In this document: piece by piece, positions 16,618 through 24,734 of the stretch | How the letters are laid out: each line of letters opens with the position of its first letter | Position numbering within the stretch: position 1 is the first letter of the stretch | Origin: Clostridia bacterium | Lineage (GTDB): Bacteria; Bacillota; Clostridia; Saccharofermentanales; Saccharofermentanaceae | Length of the DNA stretch: 54,376 nucleotides | Assembly (NCBI GenBank): GCA_024403735.1 | Contig: JAKSRG010000019.1 | Location: 1-54,376 of the forward strand | Reading direction: 5' to 3' | The notes under the pieces: generated by a model | What the model was told of the DNA's origin: nothing | What the model saw: the letters and a program-made list of their open reading frames with translations, nothing else | Databases searched by the model: none | Program-made: the position numbers and the translations under genes

Positions 16618-17568
16618 ATGGGTTCTCAGTTTTTAATGATTTTAGCTTTGCTTCCAGCAATTGGATTACTTATAACAATATATGCGTGTGATCGTAATAA
16701 GGAGCCAAAGAAGCTTCTCGTAGGAATATTCTTCATGGGAATGGGTACAATAGTTAGCGCTATGATCCTTGAACTTATCGGAATGGCAATACTTGAGAAT
16801 GCAGTTTATGATGATATGCTCAAGGCACTCCTCAGTGCGTTTATAGTTGTTGCTCCAGCAGAGGAACTTGGTAAGTTTTTAGCTATGAGAGTTCTCACAT
16901 GGAAGAACAAGAACTTCGATTACCTTTTTGATGGAATTGTGTACGCAGTATTCTCTTCACTTGGATTTGCTGCATTTGAGAATGTTTTATATGTAATGCA
17001 GAATGGCGTTGGTACAGGTATTGTACGAGCTTTAGCATCTGTTCCTGGACATGCTTGTTTTGCAGTATTTATGGGCTACTTCTATAGCAGAGCAAAGCAT
17101 GCAAGTGTAACAGGTAAGAAGATGAGTTGTTTGGTAAATACACTTCTTGCGATGATTGTACCTATTGTATTACATGGTGCTTATGATGCACTTCTTATGG
17201 TAGCTGAGGAATCTTATGAAGATTCAATGCAGATTGGTCTTATGATTGCATGGATTGTAATGCTTGTTGGTATGTTTGTTGGAACAATTATCCTTATTGT
17301 GAAAACATCACGTAATGACTTTAGAATTGTAATTCTTGAGGACAATACACCTGTTGTTTATAGTGGCAGAATGCTCGGCAACTGGAACTGCACATGTGGA
17401 AGAGTTAACATTAGTAACTACTGCACAAATTGTGGTAACAAGAGACCAATGGTAGAAAGATGGACTTGTTCTAGATGTGGATATTTGTCTTATTGGAATT
17501 TCTGTGGAAAGTGTGGTTCGCCAAAACAGACAATGTATTCACCAGTAGTGAACAGACCAATGAATTAA
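16618..17568 (+). CDS. PrsW-like intramembrane protease with C-terminal zinc ribbons
   Basis: PrsW in Bacillus cleaves the anti-sigma factor RsiW; the family are multi-pass membrane proteases related to CAAX-type (Abi) enzymes. The 316-residue protein has about seven membrane helices. Family motifs are PAEELGK (80-86, the EExxK-type motif), FDG (104-106) and FEN (120-122), and H145 in GHACFAVFMGYFY. After the last helix come about 40 residues and two zinc-ribbon units (about 255-305: CTCG...CTNCG and CSRCG...CGKCG), so the protein carries a cytoplasmic or external zinc module not found in classical PrsW. GGAGGGAAT precedes ATG. No anti-sigma factor lies next to it, so the substrate is unknown. 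Confidence 0.82.
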   Translation: MGSQFLMILALLPAIGLLITIYACDRNKEPKKLLVGIFFMGMGTIVSAMILELIGMAILENAVYDDMLKALLSAFIVVAPAEELGKFLAMRVLTWKNKNFDYLFDGIVYAVFSSLGFAAFENVLYVMQNGVGTGIVRALASVPGHACFAVFMGYFYSRAKHASVTGKKMSCLVNTLLAMIVPIVLHGAYDALLMVAEESYEDSMQIGLMIAWIVMLVGMFVGTIILIVKTSRNDFRIVILEDNTPVVYSGRMLGNWNCTCGRVNISNYCTNCGNKRPMVERWTCSRCGYLSYWNFCGKCGSPKQTMYSPVVNRPMN

Positions 17569-17629
17569 AAAGTGCATTTTGTGACCGTTCTGTTAAAAAT
17601 AGTAAATTCGCAATATTAATTTACATTTC

Positions 17630-17638
17630 TGTGATAAT
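17630..17638 (+). promoter_or_regulatory. Extended -10 promoter placed for a leaderless transcript
   Basis: TG-T-GATAAT (17630-17638) lies only 8 nt before ATG 17647. A start about 7 nt downstream of the -10 would put transcription at or 1-3 nt before the ATG. No Shine-Dalgarno sequence is present. The -35 is weak. Confidence 0.5.
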
Positions 17639-17646
17639 ATTCAACT

Positions 17647-20600
17647 ATGGTATACGGAAGATTTGAGAGTTTATATATTTTTATATCTGTTGTAGTAATG
17701 ATTATGGATGTTGTTACAGCATTCCATTGTTTTTACGAGCGCAAGAAATACTCAAATATACTAGGTGTAGCAACAATAGGTGTTGGATTTGTCCAGCTAT
17801 TCTATTTGCTTTCTTTATTCTTTGATGAATATTCAGTCAGAACTGGTCTTTCAAGTTTGTATTATATTTCCATTGTATTCTCGCTTGTCGTCTTATTGAC
17901 GTTCATAAGAGGTTATACGATTAATGAAAATAAATATAAGTCTTATAAAGATCATATAAGGATTATAGTAACAGTAGCATTTGCTGTTGATGCAGCATTG
18001 TTCCTCATTAACCCATTCAAGGAAATAATGGTTCACTATGAGCCAAATGATGCGCAGTTAGCAAACTTTGATTATGTGCATAAGCCTTTGTTCTGGGTAC
18101 ACATGGTGATTTGCTATGCTATCGTTATGATAGTTCTTTACTATCTTATAAGGAGAGTAATTTCAGTTCCTACAGAATACCGTAAGCAGTACACAGTAGC
18201 CGTTTTGGCGTTGCTAGGTGTGATTTTAGTGAACGCAATAGACGTGTTTATGCCAGGCTTCTTTGGAGAAGAAGTTTTCGATTACTCCGTATGGGGCTAT
18301 TCAATATTAGCACTTTCGTTGTACGTGAATTTCTTTAGATATCCTGTTAATGGTATGAAGGGATACTATCACGAATGGATTGTTGAGAATGTTAATCAGG
18401 GTATGGTGCTTTTCAATTATGAAGGCAAGCTCATTATCCATAACTCTAAAATCCACAGTTTGTTCCCTGACAAGAAGATTGTAGCTGATATGACTGTCGA
18501 AGATTTCGTTAAGGAATTGAACCTCGATGTTAAGGCTGGTCGTAGTAAGGATAATTATTCTTTCCAGCATTATGTAAATATTGATGGCAAGGAAGTGCCA
18601 ATTCGTTTTGATCACCGTTGTCCAAGAAATAATCGAGGCGAGAGTCTTGGTGAGTTGTTTATTTTCACAGATGAGCAAGGTGATATGGATCTTCTCACAT
18701 CATTCTATGCTTGGGAGAGTTTTAAGCAGATTATTAAGGATGAACCTGAATTCTTCCTTCCACCACTAACGATTTCTGTATGTGATATTAATGGCCTTGG
18801 TGAGATTAATAGGTTATTTGGTCACCATGTCGGAGATCAGAGTATTCAGCTTCTCGCTAATACTGTACGTAAACATTTTGCTAGTGAATCATATTATGTT
18901 CGTGGTAGAGAAGCTTCTCTTGTAATTCTTAGCTTTGAATTAACTGAGGCTGAAGCAAGAGAGAAGATGGATGCTATTAGCAAAGAGTTAATGAATCCAG
19001 CTATATTCGATAGACCTCTTGATATTCAGAGTGCGGTTGAGACAGTAACTGCAGAAGAACCTGATATTCTTATGGTTGTAGAACGTGCTTTCAAGGGCAT
19101 GAAAACAAAGAAGCTCCTTGATGTTAATTCTAGTAAGTCTGAGCTTGTAACATCTCTTGTTAAGACACTTGCAGAGTGTGATGTTGATACAGAAGCACAT
19201 GTTAAGAGAACTCAGGCAATGGGTGCAGAACTTGGTAGTAGATTAGGATTATCTGATTCTCAGCTAAGTGACTTGGCGCTTCTTTGCATTCTTCATGATA
19301 TTGGTAAGATTAGTATCCCACTTGAGATTCTTAATAAGCCAGCGAAACTCAATGATGATGAATGGCGAATGATGAAGACTCATACAGAAAAGGGTTATCA
19401 GATTGCGACAAGCTCAAGAGAATTAGAGCATATTGCTGATATGATTCTCCATCATCACGAGTGTTGGAATGGTCGTGGTTATCCTGATGGATTATCCAAG
19501 GAATCAATACCACTTCTATCTAGAATTATTTCTGTAGTTGATGCTTATGATGCAATGGTAAATGATAGAATTTATCGACCTGCAATGTCTGTCGAAGAGG
19601 CTTTGGCTGAATTAAGAAGATGTGCGGGCACTCAGTTCGATCCTAGTATCGTAAATGAGTTCGTTAGTATGATCCCAGATATTCATGGTATCGATGAAGA
19701 TGCTAAGCTTGATCTTCTTGAAGTAGTGAAGGCTCAGGATGACGAGGCGGCTAGTACATATAGTCCTGTACATGTTTCTAACCATAGTGGCAATGTTCAT
19801 ACTGTTGCGTACTGTAGATATCTTCTTGATGACAAGATGAAGATTATTGAAGTTAATGATCAGTTTGAGAAGCTAACGGGATATACTCGAGAAGATATTA
19901 GGAATAGAGACATCTACCAGACTGATCTCCTTCCTGAAGAAGATTGGACTGAGTATATTAGGCTTGTAGGTGAGCAGATTGCTAAGGCTGGCCTTGCATA
20001 TTTCGAGCATCGTCTAAGACGTAAGGATGGTTCTATTGCTTTCGTATTCTGCTACGGAAAAGTTTACTATGATTCAGCAGTTAAGCAGGAGCGTTCGGAG
20101 ATTATTGTTTTTGATAGCGCTGAGACATATGCAATGAAGCTGATGATTAATGAAGAGCAGAATAAGGCTGAAAGAAGATTAGCTAAGTGGGAAGATAAGT
20201 TTAGATGTGATTCTCTCACAGGACTTCTTAGCCACGAAGCATTCAAGAATGATGTTGAGAAGCATTTGCTTGATGGTGATACTAAGGTAATGCTCATCAT
20301 GATGGATGCAGATAAGTTTAAGGAATACAATGACACTTATGGTCACAAAGCAGGTGATGAGTATCTAATTGACCTGTCGAATGCACTTACATCTACACTT
20401 CGTAAAGATGACTTAGCTTGTCGTATGGGTGGCGATGAATTCGCAGCTGCATTATTCTATAGCAGTAAAGTTGATGACCAGGTAATGCTGGATAGAGCTC
20501 AGCAGATTTGTGATAAGCTCAATATCATTCTTTCGTCTTGGAAGGGCGGTACTAGCCTATCTATGGGTGCTGTTACTTCAGATGAGAAGCTCAATACATT

Positions 20601-20691
20601 TAATAAGCTTTATGAGACATCTGATAGGGCTCTTTACGAAGCTAAGGCTGGTGGACGAGCTAGACTGGTGATCTACAGGAAAGAAAAATAA
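17647..20691 (+). CDS. Membrane cyclic-di-GMP protein: 7TM, PAS, GGDEF-like, HD-GYP, PAS, GGDEF
   Basis: The 1014-residue protein begins with about seven membrane helices (1-225, histidine-kinase 7TM type) and a PAS-like region (about 230-340). A degenerate GGDEF follows (about 350-480; the motif position reads GREAS). Next come a full HD-GYP domain (about 500-690; HDIGK at 550-554 and HHHECWNGRGYPDG around 601-614), a PAS domain (about 715-830, ENDxYxxTGYTREDI type) and an intact GGDEF (845-1012, GGDEF at 928-932). It should both make cyclic-di-GMP (C-terminal GGDEF) and hydrolyse it (HD-GYP), with input from membrane and PAS sensors. The first GGDEF may bind GTP as a regulator. The start has no ribosome site; see the promoter at 17630. 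In-frame ATGs at 17698 and 17704 lack one too. Confidence 0.9.
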   Translation: MVYGRFESLYIFISVVVMIMDVVTAFHCFYERKKYSNILGVATIGVGFVQLFYLLSLFFDEYSVRTGLSSLYYISIVFSLVVLLTFIRGYTINENKYKSYKDHIRIIVTVAFAVDAALFLINPFKEIMVHYEPNDAQLANFDYVHKPLFWVHMVICYAIVMIVLYYLIRRVISVPTEYRKQYTVAVLALLGVILVNAIDVFMPGFFGEEVFDYSVWGYSILALSLYVNFFRYPVNGMKGYYHEWIVENVNQGMVLFNYEGKLIIHNSKIHSLFPDKKIVADMTVEDFVKELNLDVKAGRSKDNYSFQHYVNIDGKEVPIRFDHRCPRNNRGESLGELFIFTDEQGDMDLLTSFYAWESFKQIIKDEPEFFLPPLTISVCDINGLGEINRLFGHHVGDQSIQLLANTVRKHFASESYYVRGREASLVILSFELTEAEAREKMDAISKELMNPAIFDRPLDIQSAVETVTAEEPDILMVVERAFKGMKTKKLLDVNSSKSELVTSLVKTLAECDVDTEAHVKRTQAMGAELGSRLGLSDSQLSDLALLCILHDIGKISIPLEILNKPAKLNDDEWRMMKTHTEKGYQIATSSRELEHIADMILHHHECWNGRGYPDGLSKESIPLLSRIISVVDAYDAMVNDRIYRPAMSVEEALAELRRCAGTQFDPSIVNEFVSMIPDIHGIDEDAKLDLLEVVKAQDDEAASTYSPVHVSNHSGNVHTVAYCRYLLDDKMKIIEVNDQFEKLTGYTREDIRNRDIYQTDLLPEEDWTEYIRLVGEQIAKAGLAYFEHRLRRKDGSIAFVFCYGKVYYDSAVKQERSEIIVFDSAETYAMKLMINEEQNKAERRLAKWEDKFRCDSLTGLLSHEAFKNDVEKHLLDGDTKVMLIMMDADKFKEYNDTYGHKAGDEYLIDLSNALTSTLRKDDLACRMGGDEFAAALFYSSKVDDQVMLDRAQQICDKLNIILSSWKGGTSLSMGAVTSDEKLNTFNKLYETSDRALYEAKAGGRARLVIYRKEK

Positions 20692-20704
20692 TCGATATCT
20701 TTTG

Positions 20705-20737
20705 TGCCCTTGAAGTTTAATTTCGAGGGCATTTTTT
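20705..20737 (+). terminator. Terminator after cyclic-di-GMP gene
   Basis: TGCCCTTGAA and TTCGAGGGCA (10 bp, one G-U) followed by TTTTTT. Confidence 0.88.
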
Positions 20738-20798
20738 ACGAAAAAACTGGTCTGACATTGTTATATATTCAAATATTAATTTGGAACAAGGAGGGAAT

Positions 20799-21929
20799 AT
20801 GGTTAAACGCGGAAATCTTGATAAGGTAAAGGGTAGTTTGTTCGGTGGTGCAATTGGTGATGCATTAGGTTATGCTGTTGAGTTCAGAAATGAAGCAGCG
20901 ATTAGAAATGATTATGGTCCAGATGGTATTAGTGAGTACAAATTACGTAATGGATTTGCTGTTGTGTCTGATGATACACAGATGACATTGTTCACTGCTA
21001 ATGGACTTTTGGTAGCAAATACTAAGCGCTATCTTGGTAATGAATTTGATTATGAAGAGTGCGTATATTGGTCATATAAGGATTGGCTCGAGACACAGGA
21101 TAATGATTATAGTGAATATGCGCCCAATAAGGATAAGAGAAATTGTCATTCTTGGTTATGCGATGTTCCAAGGCTCTTCTTCCAGCGTGCTCCAGGATGC
21201 ACATGTATCGATGCAATTAGTTCCAAGCAGCGAGTAAGTATTAGGAATATCCTTAATAATAGTAAGGGCTGCGGCGGAGTAATGAGAGTTGCTCCTGTAG
21301 GACTGATTAATCTATTAGATATGGATCTTGATATTAAGAAGATTGACTATATGGCAGCTGAATTAGCTGCATTAACACATGGTCATTCACTTGGATACAT
21401 GCCTGCTTCTGTGTTAGCCCATATCGTTAATAGAATTGTGTATCCTAAGGCGGGTCTTGATACTCTGAAGGATATTGTGATTGATGCTAGAGATACAATT
21501 AGTCAGATTTTTGAAGGTGACAAACATCTTAAGTATCTTGTTGAATTGATTGATAAAGCAATTAAGCTTTCTGAGAGCGATTATTCAGATATAGACTGTA
21601 TTCATTTCCTAGGAGAAGGCTGGGTTGGAGAAGAGACATTAGCAATAGCGATTTATTGTAGTCTTAAATATCAGAATGATTTCTCAAAGGCTATTCAAGT
21701 ATCTGTTAACCATAGAGGCGATAGTGATTCAACTGGTGCAGTAACTGGTAATATTATTGGTGCTTGGATTGGATTTGACGCTATTGATAAGAAGTGGATT
21801 GATAATCTTGAAATGACAGATGTTATCTCAGAAATAGCTGAAGATTTGAGTGTTGGTATTGAATTAGATGAAGGTGGTAATCCAACTTCAGACTGGATGA
21901 CTAAGTACTCATCAATGACTAAAGTATAA
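20799..21929 (+). CDS. ADP-ribosylglycohydrolase family protein
   Basis: ATG 20799 follows AAGGAGGG (20788-20794) and is preferred to an in-frame ATG at 20781. The 376-residue protein belongs to the DraG/ADP-ribosylglycohydrolase family, which removes ADP-ribose from proteins or small molecules using two metal ions. Metal-site motifs are visible: GAIGDALG near the start, SDDTQMTLFT (first cluster), LTHGHSLGY, and RGDSDSTGAVTGNIIG near the C-terminus (the DxDxTG-like second cluster). It is transcribed ahead of the GH31 gene but is separated from it by a large hairpin that also holds a promoter. A substrate cannot be inferred. No ADP-ribosyltransferase was recognised nearby. Confidence 0.9.
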   Translation: MVKRGNLDKVKGSLFGGAIGDALGYAVEFRNEAAIRNDYGPDGISEYKLRNGFAVVSDDTQMTLFTANGLLVANTKRYLGNEFDYEECVYWSYKDWLETQDNDYSEYAPNKDKRNCHSWLCDVPRLFFQRAPGCTCIDAISSKQRVSIRNILNNSKGCGGVMRVAPVGLINLLDMDLDIKKIDYMAAELAALTHGHSLGYMPASVLAHIVNRIVYPKAGLDTLKDIVIDARDTISQIFEGDKHLKYLVELIDKAIKLSESDYSDIDCIHFLGEGWVGEETLAIAIYCSLKYQNDFSKAIQVSVNHRGDSDSTGAVTGNIIGAWIGFDAIDKKWIDNLEMTDVISEIAEDLSVGIELDEGGNPTSDWMTKYSSMTKV

Positions 21930-21936
21930 TGATCAT

Positions 21937-22000
21937 AAGGCTCCTTAACTAACGTGGAACTGTTATAATACGAATAGTTCTATTGTTAGTAAGGAGCCTT
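21937..22000 (+). promoter_or_regulatory. Large hairpin with an extended -10 promoter in its loop and a ribosome site in its 3' arm
   Basis: AAGGCTCCTT (21937-21946) pairs perfectly with AAGGAGCCTT (21991-22000). ACTAAC (21948-21953) pairs with GTTAGT (21985-21990) with one bulged A. An inner GGAACT/AGTTCT pairing extends it. The loop holds TGTTATAAT (21961-21969), an extended -10. The GH31 ribosome site AAGGAG (21991-21996) lies inside the 3' arm, 6 nt before ATG 22003. Readthrough RNA from the upstream gene would fold and hide the ribosome site; RNA started in the loop lacks the 5' arm and leaves it free. Confidence 0.75.
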
Positions 22001-22002
22001 TT

Positions 22003-23985
22003 ATGATTAGTAAATATACTTACGGTGAACCATTTAATACAGAGGCTACGGTTAAGTTTGTTGAGCCTTCTTTTTCGGGGATAAAATACCTCAAGTTTAG
22101 CGGAAATGAATTTGTATTAGACCTGCTCGAAAACGATATCGTCTACGGCTTAGGTGAGCAGATTCGTGGCATCAATAAGCGTGGTTGGAAATACGTTAAT
22201 TGGAATTACGATAATCCTCATCATCACGAGGATACCAATTCTTTATATGGTTCGCATAACTTCTTAATTGTTAGGAGTTCTAATCTATTTGGAGTTTTCT
22301 TTGATTATCCAGGTAAGATCACTTTTGATATTGGATATACAGATAGAAGCAAGATGATTATTCATCCTGCTACTACTGATTTGGATGTTTATCTTATCGA
22401 TGGAACATCTGAGAAGGACATTGTTAAACAGTTCCGTGAACTTATTGGTATGAGTTATGTTCCTCCTATGTGGGCATTTGGATATGGTCAGAGTAGATGG
22501 GGATATAAGAATGAAGATGATGTGCGAACTGTTGCCTTAAAATATGAAGAAGCAGGCATTCCTCTTGATAGCATCTATCTTGATATCGATTACATGGAGC
22601 GCTATAAGGATTTCACAGTGAACCTGGATCGTTTTCGAGATATGAAGGGATTAGCTACTGAGATGAAGGCTAAAGGTGTTCATCTTGTGCCTATTATTGA
22701 TGCCGGAGTTAAAATCGAGCCTGGTTACGACGTGTATGAAGAAGGCGTAAGAAAAGGCTATTTCTGTAAGAATGAAGCTGGCGAAGATTTCGTAGGAGCA
22801 GTGTGGCCTGGTAAAGTGCATTTTCCTGATTTTCTAACCCCAGAAGCCAGAGCATGGTTCGGTTCAAAGTATGAAGTACTCACTAGTCTTGGTATTGATG
22901 GTTTCTGGAATGATATGAATGAACCAGCAATTTTCTATTCTGAGGATCTCTTAGAAGATGCGATTAATAAGATTGGCGAACTAAATAATGGCAATATGGG
23001 TATCGACGAATTCTTTGCCATGACAGATATGATTGGTGGTCTTAATGGAAATGAGGCCTACTATGACAAGTTCTATCACTGCATTGATGGAAAGATGGTG
23101 AAGCATAGCGATGTTCATAATCTGTATGGATTTAATATGACACGCTCAGCTAATGAGGCACTAAACTTGATTGAGCCTGATAGAAGAACTCTGTTCTTTT
23201 CTAGATCTTCTTATATCGGAGCTCATAGATATGGTGGTATATGGCAGGGCGATAATAAATCTTGGTGGTCACATATCCTTCAGGCGATGCAGCAACTTCC
23301 TGCTCTTAATATGGCTGGATTTATGTTCGTTGGTGCTGATACTGGTGGATTTGGCTGCGATACTACAGAAGACTTGATGCTTCGCTGGCTCCAGTATTCT
23401 ATGTTCACGCCACTATTTAGAAATCATTCATGCAATGGAACAAGATTTCAGGAACTCTATCAGTTTAAGACTGTTGAAGCAATGAAGAATATGATTGATA
23501 TTCGCTATAGATTAATTCCTTATTTGTATAGTGAATTTCTTAAGGCTACATTTGGTAATGAGATGATGTTCAGACCTATTGGATTTGATTATCCAGATGA
23601 TAGAGATGCGCTTAATGTTGATGATCAGTTGTTCCTTGGTAATGAACTTATGATTGCACCTATTTATAAGCAGAACGCTAATGGTAGATATGTATATCTG
23701 CCTGAAGAGATGATGCTGGTTCGAATGAATTCAGCTAATGAGATTTGTACTGAGATTATGCCTAAGGGTCATCACTATATTGATGTGTCGTTGTATGAAT
23801 TGGTGTTCTTCATTCGTTCAGGTAAATCTATTCCTATGTGTGATGCTGCTTCCCATACTTCAGAATTAGACTTTGATACCATTACTATGGTTGGCTATGG
23901 TTCATCTCGATATGTCCTCTATAAGGATGATGGAATATCTAGTGACCTCTCGAAAACACTGGAGAAGATTGAATACAAGAACTGA
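22003..23985 (+). CDS. Glycoside hydrolase family 31 (alpha-glucosidase-like)
   Basis: The 660-residue protein has the GH31 N-terminal beta domain (YGLGEQ at 50-55) and the (beta/alpha)8 catalytic domain with SRWGYKNEDDVR and the nucleophile Asp304 in WNDMNEP. The acid/base region around Asp417 reads GGIWQGDN. GH31 retaining enzymes release alpha-linked glucose or xylose. No signal peptide is seen, so it should act on imported oligosaccharides in the cytoplasm. Its own promoter lies in the hairpin upstream. The two-component system and GH3 enzyme downstream fit a carbohydrate-use cluster. Exact linkage specificity cannot be read. Confidence 0.92.
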   Translation: MISKYTYGEPFNTEATVKFVEPSFSGIKYLKFSGNEFVLDLLENDIVYGLGEQIRGINKRGWKYVNWNYDNPHHHEDTNSLYGSHNFLIVRSSNLFGVFFDYPGKITFDIGYTDRSKMIIHPATTDLDVYLIDGTSEKDIVKQFRELIGMSYVPPMWAFGYGQSRWGYKNEDDVRTVALKYEEAGIPLDSIYLDIDYMERYKDFTVNLDRFRDMKGLATEMKAKGVHLVPIIDAGVKIEPGYDVYEEGVRKGYFCKNEAGEDFVGAVWPGKVHFPDFLTPEARAWFGSKYEVLTSLGIDGFWNDMNEPAIFYSEDLLEDAINKIGELNNGNMGIDEFFAMTDMIGGLNGNEAYYDKFYHCIDGKMVKHSDVHNLYGFNMTRSANEALNLIEPDRRTLFFSRSSYIGAHRYGGIWQGDNKSWWSHILQAMQQLPALNMAGFMFVGADTGGFGCDTTEDLMLRWLQYSMFTPLFRNHSCNGTRFQELYQFKTVEAMKNMIDIRYRLIPYLYSEFLKATFGNEMMFRPIGFDYPDDRDALNVDDQLFLGNELMIAPIYKQNANGRYVYLPEEMMLVRMNSANEICTEIMPKGHHYIDVSLYELVFFIRSGKSIPMCDAASHTSELDFDTITMVGYGSSRYVLYKDDGISSDLSKTLEKIEYKN

Positions 23986-24062
23986 TTTTTTTGAAGAAAG
24001 TCTGATTAGGACACACGAAATACACATCGCGGTTGTAGTATTGGTGTAATCGGAGGCAAAGA

Positions 24063-24734
24063 ATGGCATATAGTGTTTTGTTAGTTGAAGATTCATTTCA
24101 GATTAGTGAAGGAATAGTGGATTTCTTCGCTAATAAGGCTAATGGCGAATATGATATTACAGTAGTCAACGATGGTGATAGTGCACTCGCGATTAAGGAT
24201 GATTTTGACTTAGTATTCTTAGATATTATGTTACCTGGTGCATCTGGATTTGAAGTGTGTAGTTCAATTAGAAGACGAAGCGATTGCCCTATTATTTTCT
24301 TAACTGCTATGGGAACAGAAGAGACCATTTTGAAGGGTTATGAATTAGGTGCTGATGACTATATTGTTAAGCCATTCTCTCTTGAACAGTTGTTTGCTAA
24401 GACACAGGTAATGATTAAGAGAGCGAATAGTGGTAGGCAGGTAAATAAGCGATTAGTTGTTGATGAGATTGAATTGGATACTATTGGTATGCGCCTTTTT
24501 GTTAGTGGTAAGGAAGTTACAGTAACAGCTAAGGAATATTTTCTCTTGAAGATCTTAATGGAACATAAGGGGATGATACTTAGTCGTGAACAGTTGCTTG
24601 AGCGCGTATGGGGATATGATTACGATGGTTCAGAGCGTGTTGTAGATACACATATAAAGAAACTACGAAGATTACTAGGCGATAAGAGAAATCATATTAA
24701 GACTGCTATTGGCAGGGGTTATAAGATTGTATGA
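24063..24734 (+). CDS. OmpR/PhoB-family response regulator
   Basis: The 223-residue protein has a receiver domain (1-120) with acidic pocket ED (9-10), phosphoacceptor Asp54 in FLDIMLPG and Lys103 in IVKPFS. A winged-helix DNA-binding domain (about 130-223) contains EYFLLKILMEH, REQLLERVWGYDY and VDTHIKKLRRLL, as in PhoB. Its stop overlaps the start of the kinase gene (ATGA), so the two are co-translated. CGGAGGC precedes ATG 24063. Targets may include the flanking glycoside hydrolase genes (inference from position). Confidence 0.95.
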   Translation: MAYSVLLVEDSFQISEGIVDFFANKANGEYDITVVNDGDSALAIKDDFDLVFLDIMLPGASGFEVCSSIRRRSDCPIIFLTAMGTEETILKGYELGADDYIVKPFSLEQLFAKTQVMIKRANSGRQVNKRLVVDEIELDTIGMRLFVSGKEVTVTAKEYFLLKILMEHKGMILSREQLLERVWGYDYDGSERVVDTHIKKLRRLLGDKRNHIKTAIGRGYKIV

